Assembly (NCBI GenBank): GCA_963771705.1
Contig: CAVYUP010000005.1
Span: 248,001 to 312,000, forward strand
Direction of reading: 5' to 3'
DNA length: 64,000 nt
Source: DATFVA01 sp963771705
GTDB taxonomy: Bacteria > Bacteroidota > Ignavibacteria > Ignavibacteriales > Ignavibacteriaceae
The first letter of the stretch is position 1. Each line of letters begins with the position of its first letter. The notes under the pieces are model-generated. The model had not been told where the DNA came from and ran no database searches. It was given only the letters and a program-made list of their open reading frames with translations. Below, piece after piece: positions 54,618-62,846 of this stretch. Both the position numbers and the translations under genes were made by a program.

Positions 54618-55073
54618 TCACCCCTCTTTTAATCCTATCTTCTTACACATCTTTTGAAGTTCAAGCTGCTCATCATCCGATAAGACACCTAGTTCATTCA
54701 GGATAGCTTCCAGATGTTCCGGAAAAATCTCTGAAATAAATTCCTTTCCCGAAGAAGTAAGATGGATGATAAAATGTCTGCGGTCTATTTCACCCCTCTC
54801 CCTCCTTACAAATTTACGTTTTTCAAGATTGTCGATAACCATGGTAATATTTCCGGGACTCTTAAGGAGTTTTGTGCTCAACTCCCTCTGGTTCAGGGGG
54901 CCGATATGATATAAAGCTTCAAGAATAGCAAATTGACTTTCGGTGAGAGAATGTTTTGTGAGAAAAGGATATAGTCGTTGATTTAATGACTCAACAGCCC
55001 GGACCAGCTTGATGTAGGTATTGAGGGCTGTAACTTCTTTTTTAGGACCTTTGTGATGTGTTCCCATCTTCAA
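54618..55073 (-). CDS. MarR-family transcriptional regulator
   Basis: The 151-residue protein has the winged-helix core 'LTESQFAILEALYHIGPLNQRELSTKLLKSPGNITMVIDNLEKR' in shortened form, followed by the wing 'RRERGEIDRRHFIIHLT'. MarR regulators repress their own promoter and nearby genes and release on binding small phenolics or oxidants. No drug-efflux gene is adjacent; the nearest is a GlsB-type membrane protein upstream on the same strand. Confidence 0.92.
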   Translation of the reverse strand: MKMGTHHKGPKKEVTALNTYIKLVRAVESLNQRLYPFLTKHSLTESQFAILEALYHIGPLNQRELSTKLLKSPGNITMVIDNLEKRKFVRRERGEIDRRHFIIHLTSSGKEFISEIFPEHLEAILNELGVLSDDEQLELQKMCKKIGLKEG

Positions 55074-55091
55074 TAATTTAATCGATAAGGC

Positions 55092-55103
55092 AAGCTAACG
55101 CTT
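55092..55103. promoter_or_regulatory. Dyad AAGC-N4-GCTT before the MarR gene
   Basis: AAGCTAACGCTT lies 19 bases upstream of the MarR start codon (minus strand), where an autoregulatory operator would sit. It is short, so the support is positional. Confidence 0.3.
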
Positions 55104-55129
55104 AACTAAAGAATAATCAAGAATTTTAT

Positions 55130-55408
55130 TTACGTTCTTCTTCTCGGGGAGAGAAGTCCAAGGATTGCTGTAAACACCACAGCTCCCAGTATGGCCCATA
55201 CAACCGGGAAGGCAACCTCTCCGACATCTATTACGAAGATTTCGGGGAGATTCATTTTATGTGCTATCCAGGTTCCAATAAGAGCGCCGATAAAACCCAC
55301 CGCAATTGAAAGGAAACAGCCCCCGCTAGAGAATCCCGTTAAAGCCTGACCGATAGCGCCAGAAATACCGGCAATAATGAGAAGTATTATAATTTCAAGT
55401 AAGGACAT
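55130..55408 (-). CDS. GlsB/YeaQ/YmgE-family stress membrane protein
   Basis: The 92-residue protein has three membrane segments with glycine-rich turns: 'IAGISGAIGQALTGFSSGG', 'LSIAVGFIGALIGTWIA' and 'FPVVWAILGAVVFTAILGLL'. This is the transglycosylase-associated (DUF) family of small stress proteins, despite the name without proven enzyme activity. It sits upstream of the MarR gene on the same strand, 56 bases away. Confidence 0.88.
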   Translation of the reverse strand: MSLLEIIILLIIAGISGAIGQALTGFSSGGCFLSIAVGFIGALIGTWIAHKMNLPEIFVIDVGEVAFPVVWAILGAVVFTAILGLLSPRRRT

Positions 55409-55499
55409 ATTTAACCTGGTTTTTGGCTGTAAGATAACATATGCCTGAGGTGTGAAAATGTTAACACCGTCACTTTAACGATAAATATTTAATCCCGGA

Positions 55500-55619
55500 T
55501 CAATATGGATTAGTATCTTTATTTTGTTTTTCACGTGTTAAACTTAAGGCTGCAAGCATGAATACGACAAGAAGAGTAATTGAGAATATAATTGTCATTG
55601 CATCCGATATAATCTGCAT
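55500..55619 (-). CDS. 39-residue single-span membrane protein
   Basis: ATG at 55619 is preceded by a good ribosome site (GTAGGA, 2 bases spacing from CC-ATG). The peptide has one hydrophobic helix ('TIIFSITLLVVFMLAALSL') and a charged tail (REKQNKDTN). It lies upstream of the GlsB-type gene on the same strand. No family is recognised; it is too short for usual gene finders. Confidence 0.55.
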   Translation of the reverse strand: MQIISDAMTIIFSITLLVVFMLAALSLTREKQNKDTNPY

Positions 55620-55811
55620 GGTCCTACCCTTTTATTATAAAATATCAATTTATCCGTAATGAGAGGTAGTTTGTGATAGTAAAATATTATACCAGAAATT
55701 AACCTGCGTAAAATGCTAAAATGAGGATATTTTAATTTTGCTGATGTTAAAAAATGATTTATAATTATAATTATGTTTCAATTTAAGATTAAAAATACAT
55801 AGGGATTCAGG

Positions 55812-56342
55812 ATGGGATTAGAGGCTGGCTACATACAGGTTTACACCGGAAACGGGAAAGGAAAATCCACAGCTGCTATTGGGCAGGCCGTGAGAGCCGC
55901 TGGAAATGGTATGAAAACCTACATTATTCAATTTATGAAGGAATATCCTTACAGCGAGCTGAATTCGCTCAAATATTTATCTGAATGGATAACTATTGAG
56001 CAGAAAGGGGGGGATGACTTTGTTTATAAGCGCGAGCTTCCCTCCGAAGCGGAAAAAACAAAAGCCCGTGAAGCGCTGCGTAAAGCCGCTGATTTAATGG
56101 CGGGCGGAGGCTACGATATAGTAATTCTGGATGAAGTGCTGGTTACGGTTTATTTTAAGCTGCTGACAGAAGATGAGATTATTGAGGTGATAACAGAGAA
56201 ACCCGGGAGGGTTGAACTGATACTGACCGGCAGGTATTGTCCCGACAAAATAATAGAAATTGCAGACCTGGTTACGGAGATGAAGGAGATAAAGCATTAC
56301 TATTCCAAAGGAATCACCTCGAGGAGAGGCATTGAATCCTGA
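55812..56342 (+). CDS. cobO: ATP:cob(I)alamin adenosyltransferase, CobA/CobO type
   Basis: The enzyme makes adenosylcobalamin from cob(I)alamin and ATP. The 176-residue protein has the P-loop 'TGNGKGKSTAAIGQAVRAAG', 'IIQFMKEYPYSEL', 'DIVILDEVLVTVYFKLL' and 'ELILTGRYCP' as in the family. A stand-alone copy with no other cobalamin biosynthesis gene suggests salvage. The next gene on the strand is a B12-binding protein of the AdoCbl-sensing type, 76 bases downstream, a plausible user of the product. Confidence 0.93.
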   Translation: MGLEAGYIQVYTGNGKGKSTAAIGQAVRAAGNGMKTYIIQFMKEYPYSELNSLKYLSEWITIEQKGGDDFVYKRELPSEAEKTKAREALRKAADLMAGGGYDIVILDEVLVTVYFKLLTEDEIIEVITEKPGRVELILTGRYCPDKIIEIADLVTEMKEIKHYYSKGITSRRGIES

Positions 56343-56418
56343 AAATTATTATTTTAATGAGAGAACTTTGAACTTTAAAGCTGTTATCAGGGTTTTACAT
56401 TTATAAAGACGGTAGAAT

Positions 56419-57063
56419 ATGATAAGAGAAGTTTATTACCTGGATTATTTTAACGGCCTGCTCGAAGGAGACAAGAACAGATGCCGCAAAATTGTCGACC
56501 GGCTGCTGGATGAAAAAACCGATATAATTGAAATATATACGGGACTTTTCCAGAAAACCCTTTACCAGGTCGGTAAGATGTGGGATCAGAATAAACTTTC
56601 CGTGGGGGACGAGCATGTAGGGACCGAGATTACTGAAGAGCTGCTTTATTACTGTTCATCCAGAATTACGCCCGCGAGGCAGCTGAACAAAACAGCCCTG
56701 GTATCGTGCGTTAACAAAGAATATCACAAGCTTGGAGCCCGGATGGCGGCCGATATTTTTGTGCTGAACGGATGGGAGACTTATTTTTTAGGGGCTTCAA
56801 CGCCAACCAGGGAAATACTAAAGTATATAGAGTTGAAAAATCCCGAAATTGTGGGGCTTTCATTCAGTTTTTACATTAATATAATGAAGCTGATAGACGT
56901 TGTAAGGGAAATAAAGACAAACCACCCGGATCAGAGAGTAATACTTGGAGGCAGGGCAGAACTAAACGGTCAGGCCGAGATTCTTACGAAATACCCGAAT
57001 GTTTTCTATTTCAACACCATTGAAGCCCTCAACAGCTATCTGCAGAAAGAATCTGCCGCTTAA
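56419..57063 (+). CDS. Stand-alone B12-binding protein with CarH-type photosensor motif
   Basis: The 214-residue protein has a B12-binding helical cap (residues 5-85) with Trp55, nine residues, then Glu65-His66, the W-x9-EH motif that marks CarH/LitR adenosylcobalamin photoreceptors. A Rossmann-type B12 domain follows with E-x-H-x-x-G at 101-106 (His103 as lower cobalt ligand) and 'GLSFSF', 'VILGG'. The usual N-terminal MerR DNA-binding domain is absent, as the start at residue 1 is already in the cap. It could be a light- or B12-responsive partner protein, or a methyl carrier lacking its enzyme. It lies next to an adenosyltransferase and 5.8 kb from a photolyase gene. Confidence 0.82.
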   Translation: MIREVYYLDYFNGLLEGDKNRCRKIVDRLLDEKTDIIEIYTGLFQKTLYQVGKMWDQNKLSVGDEHVGTEITEELLYYCSSRITPARQLNKTALVSCVNKEYHKLGARMAADIFVLNGWETYFLGASTPTREILKYIELKNPEIVGLSFSFYINIMKLIDVVREIKTNHPDQRVILGGRAELNGQAEILTKYPNVFYFNTIEALNSYLQKESAA

Positions 57064-57110
57064 CATAATTTTATTGAACTTCCTGCCCGAATCTCTTATG
57101 TTAACTTCAA

Positions 57111-57470
57111 ATGAAAAATTATTTTATCAGTTTTTTTAATGTAATTAATCCGGAAGCACTGATCTGGATTTCAGGGATACTGGTACTGGGTTTTATTAAC
57201 GTTGAGGGGGCTTCCCACTTTTCTATTTGTCCCTTTAAGAACATGGGAATTGATTTTTGTCCCGGCTGCGGATTAGGAAAATCAATTCACTACCTGCTTT
57301 CCCTTGAAGTTGAGAAATCAATAAACGCACACCCTCTGGGATTATTTGCATTTGCGGTGCTTCTACGCAGGGTTTACGAACTCCTTAAAGTACCTTTTAT
57401 TAATTCAAGAAAACTTTTCACAACAAAAACAGAGTACAAATATGGTCAATCTTTTACAACTAATGCCTAA
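57111..57470 (+). CDS. DUF2752 membrane protein
   Basis: The 119-residue protein has two membrane segments around 'FSICPFKNMGIDFCPGCGLGKSIHYLLSL', the CPxxxxG...CPGCG signature of DUF2752. The conserved cysteines could bind metal. The last 10 codons overlap the start of the TM2 gene, and DUF2752/TM2 pairs are frequent in this group. The function is unknown. Confidence 0.85.
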   Translation: MKNYFISFFNVINPEALIWISGILVLGFINVEGASHFSICPFKNMGIDFCPGCGLGKSIHYLLSLEVEKSINAHPLGLFAFAVLLRRVYELLKVPFINSRKLFTTKTEYKYGQSFTTNA

Positions 57471-57789
57471 TCTTGAACCTGAAGAACTAAACTACATACA
57501 GGGAATGGTAAAAGATTTCAGTGACGATCAGATCCGGCAGTTTGCCAACATTTACAATTCGAGAAGAAAAGATCCCCAGATAATACTTCTTTTAACGCTT
57601 ATCGGCTTCTTAGGAGTTTCAGGCGTGCAGAGGTTTGTAATCGACCAGATGGGAATGGGGCTGCTTTATCTTTTCACAGGGGGGCTCTGTCTTATAGGAA
57701 CTATCGTTGATATAGTTAATTACAAAAGATTAGCCGGCGAATACAACCAGAAAGTAGCAAACCAGGTTTCCGGTATGCTGATGAGCTGA
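57442..57789 (+). CDS. TM2-domain protein
   Basis: I start at ATG 57442 rather than an ATG 96 bases upstream, which would read through the DUF2752 gene in another frame with no sensible sequence. The 115-residue protein has a charged helix (PEELNYIQGMVKDFSDDQIRQF, shown shortened) and a TM2 pair 'LLTLIGFLGVSGVQRFVID' and 'LYLFTGGLCLIGTIVDIV', where the 'D.F..G' turn of TM2 is replaced by 'GVQRF'. It ends 82 bases before a strong terminator. Confidence 0.85.
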   Translation: MVNLLQLMPNLEPEELNYIQGMVKDFSDDQIRQFANIYNSRRKDPQIILLLTLIGFLGVSGVQRFVIDQMGMGLLYLFTGGLCLIGTIVDIVNYKRLAGEYNQKVANQVSGMLMS

Positions 57790-57870
57790 GATTTATTATC
57801 CACTCTTATGCTGCTGCGGAGGAATTTACTCCGCATTGGTTATGTATCGCTTAAATAATATTTGAATGGG

Positions 57871-57908
57871 ACCGGGAGTCTGCAGTTTGTGAGCTCCCGG
57901 TTTTTTTC
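57871..57908 (+). terminator. Terminator after the DUF2752-TM2 unit
   Basis: ACCGGGAG (57871-57878) pairs with CTCCCGGT (57894-57901), followed by TTTTTT. A smaller hairpin (GCGGAG/CTCCGC, 57816-57834) precedes it. Confidence 0.85.
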
Positions 57909-57920
57909 ACCCTTCCTTAT

Positions 57921-57979
57921 TAAGCTATGCTTGCTTTTGGATTTAAGCTTGCTTAAATTCATCCCTTCAAGTACTTAAA
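57921..57979 (+). promoter_or_regulatory. Three evenly spaced AAG..CTT palindromes before the DtxR gene
   Basis: Dyads AAGC-TAT-GCTT (57922-57932), ATTTAAGCTTGCTTAAAT (57941-57958, 8-bp arms) and AAG-TA-CTT within TTCAAGTACTTAAA (57966-57979) have centres 22-23 bases apart, two helical turns. They end 12 bases before the ATG. DtxR/MntR regulators bind palindromes of this size, so autoregulation by metal is likely. Confidence 0.55.
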
Positions 57980-57990
57980 AATTTATAAAG

Positions 57991-58653
57991 ATGCCTAATA
58001 TTTCAATTGAAGATTATCTGAGTGCTATATATAAGTACCGGAATGAATCGGGGAATATAAAACCCAACATAATTGCCGAGAAGCTGGGAATATCGAATGC
58101 CGCGGTTACTGATATGCTTCGCCGGCTCTCGAGGGAAAAATATGTTAATTATGAAAAATACAAGAGCGTTACTCTAACTGAGAAAGGGAGAGCTTACGCA
58201 AGGAACATGGTGAGGCGCCACAGGATATGGGAGGTTTTCCTTAACCAGGTGGTTGGGATGCCATGGGACAAAGTACACGATGAAGCTCACAAGCTGGAGC
58301 ATTCGGCCTCCGACGAGCTGATAGACAGGATGGAGGAAATGCTGGAATTTCCCGAGTACGATCCGCATGGAGACCCAATTCCTTCGAAAGAAGGGAAGGT
58401 TCCGAAACTAAGGAAGAACATCCCGCTTTCGCTGCTGAAGGAGGGTGAAAAAGGAAAGGTTATTCGTGTAAATGATTTTGACGAAAGTTTTCTTGTTTAC
58501 ATATCTGAGATAGGAATAAATCTAAATGAGCTGATCGGGATGAAAGCAGTCAGGAATTTCGATAAATCGATGTTGATTGAGGTAAGCGGAAAGGATTGTA
58601 ATATCAGCCGGAAGATTGCGGATAATGTTTTTGTTGAATTGGTAAAAAAATAA
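57991..58653 (+). CDS. DtxR/MntR-family metal-dependent repressor
   Basis: The 220-residue protein has an N-terminal winged helix ('SIEDYLSAIYKY', 'IAEKLGISNAAVTDMLRRLS'), a dimerisation and metal-binding domain with 'RHRIWEVFL', 'VHDEAHKLEHSAS' and 'EFPEYDPHGDPIPS', and a C-terminal FeoA/SH3-like domain ('LKEGEKGKVIRVND'). The H-x-LEH-x-x and DPHGDPIP stretches are shared with MntR and IdeR. It starts 4 bases before its likely target gene mntH, and is preceded by a ladder of palindromes. Mn2+ versus Fe2+ cannot be decided from sequence. Confidence 0.95.
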   Translation: MPNISIEDYLSAIYKYRNESGNIKPNIIAEKLGISNAAVTDMLRRLSREKYVNYEKYKSVTLTEKGRAYARNMVRRHRIWEVFLNQVVGMPWDKVHDEAHKLEHSASDELIDRMEEMLEFPEYDPHGDPIPSKEGKVPKLRKNIPLSLLKEGEKGKVIRVNDFDESFLVYISEIGINLNELIGMKAVRNFDKSMLIEVSGKDCNISRKIADNVFVELVKK

Positions 58654-58656
58654 TGT

Positions 58657-60549
58657 ATGGATAAATCACTATCTGAAGTACATTCATCAGTAAAAATTAA
58701 AGCCGGCTCCAGTTTCTGGAAACGACTCCTTTTCTTTACGGGTCCTGCTTTTATGGTTTCCGTCGGATACATGGATCCCGGAAACTGGGCTACCGACCTG
58801 GCCGGAGGAGCGAAGTTCGGGTATACTCTGATCTGGGTTATACTGCTTGCCAACATAATGGCTATTGTGTTCCAGACATTATCGGCACGGCTGGGAATTG
58901 TAACAGGGAGAGATCTTGCGCAGGCCTGCCGCGATCACTATCCGAAGCCTGTTAATTATGTTCTATGGATCATAACCGAAATTGCTATTGCCGCTACTGA
59001 TCTGGCGGAAGTTCTTGGGTCGGCTGTGGGTTTATACCTTCTTTTTAATATCCCGCTTTTGTGGGGTGTAGCCATTACCGCTTTTGATGTTTTGATACTG
59101 ATGGCGCTTATGTCATTCGGTATCCGAAAGATGGAAGCATTTATACTAGCACTTGTAGCGACGATAGGAATATGTTTTGCGTTTGAAATGTTCTTATCGC
59201 AGCCGGATATGACAGGAATAGCACAGGGATTCGTCCCGGGCGCTTTAAACGGGGAAGCCTTATTTATAGCGCTGGGGATTATCGGGGCTACCGTGATGCC
59301 GCACAACCTTTACCTGCACTCGGCACTTGTACAGTCGAGGAGCATCGAAAGAACCGATAAAGGCTTGAAGGAAGCCAACAAGTTTAACCTTATCGATTCT
59401 ATTGTTGCGTTAAACGCAGCCTTCCTTGTAAACGCTTCAATTTTAATTCTTGCAGCAGCCGTTTTCTTTACAACGGGACACTCGGAAGTAGCCTCAATAA
59501 TAGACGCACATGCGCTGCTGGCCCCGCTGCTTGGCAGCAACATTGCCCCTATAGCATTCGGCATTGCCTTGCTGGCGGCAGGACAATCGTCTACTATAAC
59601 AGGTACTTTTGCAGGTCAGATAGTAATGGAGGGATTTACCGGATTAAAGCTGAGGCCCTGGCTAAGGAGATTAATTACCCGTCTGCTTGCAATTATTCCT
59701 GCAGTAATAGTCATTAAAATTTCAGGTTCCAGTGCAGTTGACGAACTGCTGGTTCTCTCACAGGTAATTCTATCTCTGCAGCTTCCATTCGCACTTATTC
59801 CGCTACTGCATTTTACCAACAGTAAAATAAGGATGCAGGAATTCGCCTCAAGGTTTCTGCTTCGTCTGGCGGCATGGCTTTCGGCCATTCTGATTATAGT
59901 ACTTAACTTTAAGCTGGTTTATGATTTTCTAATTGAGAATTTAAACGCTCAGGGGATTGGCGGAATACTAACAAGATATACCGTGCTGCCTTTGTTATTC
60001 TTCCTGGTTATATTATTATTCTGGATAAGTTTTGAACCTTACCTTAAGAAAGAAAAACTTGCAAAGGTAATTGGAAAAAAATCTGTTCTGCTGACTTTCT
60101 TCGAAACAAAGAAGACGTATCCGTCTATGTACAAGAAAATAGGAATAGCGCTTGAGGGTAAGACTGAAAGAGACAGAGAAATTATAAAAGGAGCTTTACC
60201 GCTTGTCAGATCGCTTAATCCGGAAATTTACCTGATTCACTGTGTGGAATCAGCGACCGGAAGGTTCATAGGAGATCTTGTAGCCGATAAGAGCGCTGTA
60301 GAAATGGACGAGTACCTGCAGGGTTTTGCCATAGAACTGAAAAAAGAAAACCTGAAAACCCATACTATTATAGGGGGCGGTGAACCGGAGGACGAGATAG
60401 CGCGTATATCAAAAAGAGAAGAACTGGAAATGCTTATTGTAGGCAGCCACGGGCATAAAATACTGAAGGACATCATTTACGGCTCAACGGTTGACGGACT
60501 AAGGCACAGAGTAAGAATTCCGGTTCTTGCAATTCCTGTTGAACAATAA
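58657..60549 (+). CDS. mntH: Nramp Mn2+/Fe2+ transporter fused to a C-terminal universal-stress domain
   Basis: The protein has 11 or so membrane helices with the metal-binding 'MDPGNWATD' (Asp40, Asn43) in helix 1 and 'MPHNLYLHS' in helix 6, the core of Nramp proton-metal symporters. After residue 480 a cytosolic UspA-like domain follows: 'YKKIGIALEGKTERD', and near the end the ATP-type loop 'LIVGSHGHKILKDIIYGS' and 'VRIPVLAIPV'. Total length is 630, against about 410 for plain MntH. The G-x2-G-x9-G(S/T) of ATP-binding Usp is partly preserved. Nramp-Usp fusions are known in Bacteroidota. It lies 3 bases behind the DtxR gene. Confidence 0.92.
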   Translation: MDKSLSEVHSSVKIKAGSSFWKRLLFFTGPAFMVSVGYMDPGNWATDLAGGAKFGYTLIWVILLANIMAIVFQTLSARLGIVTGRDLAQACRDHYPKPVNYVLWIITEIAIAATDLAEVLGSAVGLYLLFNIPLLWGVAITAFDVLILMALMSFGIRKMEAFILALVATIGICFAFEMFLSQPDMTGIAQGFVPGALNGEALFIALGIIGATVMPHNLYLHSALVQSRSIERTDKGLKEANKFNLIDSIVALNAAFLVNASILILAAAVFFTTGHSEVASIIDAHALLAPLLGSNIAPIAFGIALLAAGQSSTITGTFAGQIVMEGFTGLKLRPWLRRLITRLLAIIPAVIVIKISGSSAVDELLVLSQVILSLQLPFALIPLLHFTNSKIRMQEFASRFLLRLAAWLSAILIIVLNFKLVYDFLIENLNAQGIGGILTRYTVLPLLFFLVILLFWISFEPYLKKEKLAKVIGKKSVLLTFFETKKTYPSMYKKIGIALEGKTERDREIIKGALPLVRSLNPEIYLIHCVESATGRFIGDLVADKSAVEMDEYLQGFAIELKKENLKTHTIIGGGEPEDEIARISKREELEMLIVGSHGHKILKDIIYGSTVDGLRHRVRIPVLAIPVEQ

Positions 60550-60558
60550 TATTAGTTT

Positions 60559-61335
60559 ATGAAAACAATCAGATTAATATCCTGGAATGTTAACGGGATA
60601 AGGGCAGTACATAGAAAAGGATTTCTTAACTGGGTTAATTCTGAGAGTCCTGATATCCTCTGTCTCCAGGAAACCAAAGCAGCCGAAGAGCAGCTTGTTG
60701 ACGGACTGAGGGAGCCCCCCGGCTACAACTCATATTTTTCAAGCGCAGAAAAGAAGGGTTACAGCGGAGTAGCGGTATACACGAAGAAAAAACCACTAAG
60801 CGTTGAAAAGGGTTTCGGGATAAGGAAATTCGATGAAGAGGGAAGAATTCTTACCGCTGATTATGATGATTTTATTCTGCTGAACATCTATTATCCTAAT
60901 GGAAAAGCCTCACCGCAGCGGCTTAAGTATAAAATGGATTTTTATGACGCGTTTCTTGAATATACTGAAAAATTAAGATCCGGCGGCAGAAACCTTGTAA
61001 TATGCGGCGATGTTAATACAGCGCACAAAGAAATAGACCTCGCACATCCAAAACAGAATGAAACCACATCAGGATTTCTCCCGATCGAGCGAGCCTGGAT
61101 GGATAAGTTCTGCGGCTGCGGATACGTAGACACCTTCAGAATGTTTAACAGCGAGCCCGGTCATTACACCTGGTGGCACGTAATAACACGCGCGAGAGAA
61201 AGAAACGTGGGCTGGCGTATCGATTATTTTTTTGTGAATAAAGAATTCAGGAATAACGTTAAGTCCGCGTTTATAATGCCTGAAGTTATGGGTTCTGATC
61301 ACTGTCCCATCGGCATCGAAATTTCACTCAGCTGA
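60559..61335 (+). CDS. xth: Exodeoxyribonuclease III (AP endonuclease)
   Basis: The enzyme nicks DNA at abasic sites in base excision repair. The motifs are 'LISWNVNGIRA', 'LCLQETKA', 'GYSGVAVYTKK', 'ICGDVNTAHKEIDLAHPK' in shortened form, 'YTWW' and 'GSDHCPIGIEI' with the catalytic Asp-His. The length of 258 residues is normal. It lies 9 bases after the transporter gene on the same strand. Confidence 0.96.
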   Translation: MKTIRLISWNVNGIRAVHRKGFLNWVNSESPDILCLQETKAAEEQLVDGLREPPGYNSYFSSAEKKGYSGVAVYTKKKPLSVEKGFGIRKFDEEGRILTADYDDFILLNIYYPNGKASPQRLKYKMDFYDAFLEYTEKLRSGGRNLVICGDVNTAHKEIDLAHPKQNETTSGFLPIERAWMDKFCGCGYVDTFRMFNSEPGHYTWWHVITRARERNVGWRIDYFFVNKEFRNNVKSAFIMPEVMGSDHCPIGIEISLS

Positions 61336-61421
61336 CAATATCCTGCCTCAGACTTTTGTTTGTGAGCTGTCACCTTTCTTTTCATTCTCATCACATATCT
61401 TATTGAAAAACATCTTCCCAT

Positions 61422-62213
61422 ATGAGGCAAACTAAGCTGATAATTATATTCTGCATAATAGTGCTGGGAACAGAGGTATACTCCCAGGAACCGCCGGGCT
61501 CTATAAATGCCGAGAGACCCGGAGTAACCACTTCTGCCCTGACCCTTGAAAAGCAATACCTTCAGATAGAAACCGGTTTTGTTTATGAGAAGAATCATAT
61601 TGAGGATAATAACTCAGGCTACAATATAGGCAACTATTCAATAGCTGAGACATTATTCCGCTATGGTTTAATTGAAGGGCTGGAGCTCAGAGTGGGAGCC
61701 GGTTACCTGAACAGGCACGTTTCCGACGTGAACGGCGAGGTTACTTACCGCGGTTTTAGCGGACTGCTGGTGGGATGGAAGATTCAGTTTTTCAAAGCCG
61801 ATTCTACATTTAATAATATCGCCCTTACGGCCGACTTTCATCTTCCTGTGGGGAATGACTTATTCACTTCGCACAATACCGAACCCGAGCTTATCCTTGC
61901 TTATGAACCACGGATGCCGGATTATTTTAATGCGGGGTTTAATATCGGTGCCGACTGGAATCCCGACCTTGAAGCGATCTTCTACCGTTACAGTGCAGCA
62001 CTTTCCTATTCTATTTCTAACAGTTTCGGGATTTATATTGAACACTATGGAGAAGTTACCGACTTTGATTTCCCACGGTTTAACGCGGATGGAGGGTTTA
62101 CATATCTTCTGGTATACAATCTTCAGTTCGATGCTTCAGCGGGATTTGATTTAAGCGATCCCGCAAGAGACTATTTTATTAACGCCGGAGTTGCTTTGAG
62201 ACTGCCGGATTAA
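61422..62213 (+). CDS. Outer-membrane beta-barrel protein, transporter-like family
   Basis: A signal peptide (ends VYSQ at about residue 22) is followed by 'INAERPGVTTSALTLEKQYLQIETGFVY' in shortened form, the typical opening of small barrel proteins annotated as 'transporter' or meta-pathway phenol-degradation-like. The rest is alternating beta-strands, 'FRYGLIEGLELRVGAGY', 'FHLPVGNDLFT' and the closing 'YFINAGVALRLPD'. The substrate is unknown. It lies between exonuclease III and a lipoprotein gene 25 bases downstream. Confidence 0.75.
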   Translation: MRQTKLIIIFCIIVLGTEVYSQEPPGSINAERPGVTTSALTLEKQYLQIETGFVYEKNHIEDNNSGYNIGNYSIAETLFRYGLIEGLELRVGAGYLNRHVSDVNGEVTYRGFSGLLVGWKIQFFKADSTFNNIALTADFHLPVGNDLFTSHNTEPELILAYEPRMPDYFNAGFNIGADWNPDLEAIFYRYSAALSYSISNSFGIYIEHYGEVTDFDFPRFNADGGFTYLLVYNLQFDASAGFDLSDPARDYFINAGVALRLPD

Positions 62214-62238
62214 TATAAAAACTTTATAATGGCTGGCT

Positions 62239-62781
62239 ATGAGAATAAATATGAAATATATCAAGTACTACTCATTGATCTTTATTATACTGCTGGCAGG
62301 CTGCGGCAGCGAAGAAAAAATAAACGGGGAGCTGATAAAAGAATACCCTATCGATAAAAATGATATCATCAGCAAGACGAATATTGTTTTCGACAAAAAT
62401 GCCTCATATGACGGCAATGGGTCACTGGTAATAACCACAGATCACCCCGTGGTTGTTCACCTCTATGAAACAGGAGATATTGACGTTGAGAATGCCCGAC
62501 TTATTTACCAGGCTAAGGTTAAGACACGGGATGTGAACGGAAACGTTTACCTGGAGATGTGGTGCCGTTTCAAAAATAATGGTGAATTTTTTTCGAGGGG
62601 ATTCGAATCATCACTTACAGGTACAGCAGATTGGACAACGCTGCAGACTCCCTTCTATCTGCGCAAAGGAGAAAATCCTGATAACGTAAAACTAAATATT
62701 GTAATAGACGGAGACGGCATTGTCTGGGTAGATGATCTGAAACTACTTAAAGTCCCGCTGGATTCAACACAAAGTAAATAA
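62239..62781 (+). CDS. Lipoprotein of unknown function
   Basis: The signal ends in lipobox LLAGC (Cys at about residue 22), followed by GSEEK. A second in-frame ATG at 62251 is an equal start candidate. The 180-residue mature part reads like a beta-sandwich: 'YDGNGSLVITTDHPVVVHL', 'YLEMWCRF', 'WTTLQTPFYLRKGENP' and 'IVWVDDLKLLKVP', the pattern of carbohydrate-binding-module or galactose-binding-like domains. No enzyme motif is present. It may form an outer-membrane pair with the barrel protein upstream. Confidence 0.7.
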   Translation: MRINMKYIKYYSLIFIILLAGCGSEEKINGELIKEYPIDKNDIISKTNIVFDKNASYDGNGSLVITTDHPVVVHLYETGDIDVENARLIYQAKVKTRDVNGNVYLEMWCRFKNNGEFFSRGFESSLTGTADWTTLQTPFYLRKGENPDNVKLNIVIDGDGIVWVDDLKLLKVPLDSTQSK

Positions 62782-62846
62782 ACAGTCCACCCTCTCTTTG
62801 AACTTATTACAGTGTGTATTTGTTATTCTGGTAAACAGGAACTGGA

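Noticed and set aside
55620..55811. Possible cobalamin riboswitch before cobO
   Set aside because: The 190 bases are AT-rich and lack the B12-box GCCACTG and any multi-stem core.
57790..57990. Possible Mn2+ riboswitch before the DtxR/Nramp genes
   Set aside because: No yybP-ykoY core; the region is explained by a terminator and three palindromes.
62595..62625. GATTCGAATC resembling a tRNA T-arm
   Set aside because: It lies inside the lipoprotein reading frame and no acceptor stem or anticodon arm can be folded around it. No tRNA was found in the window.
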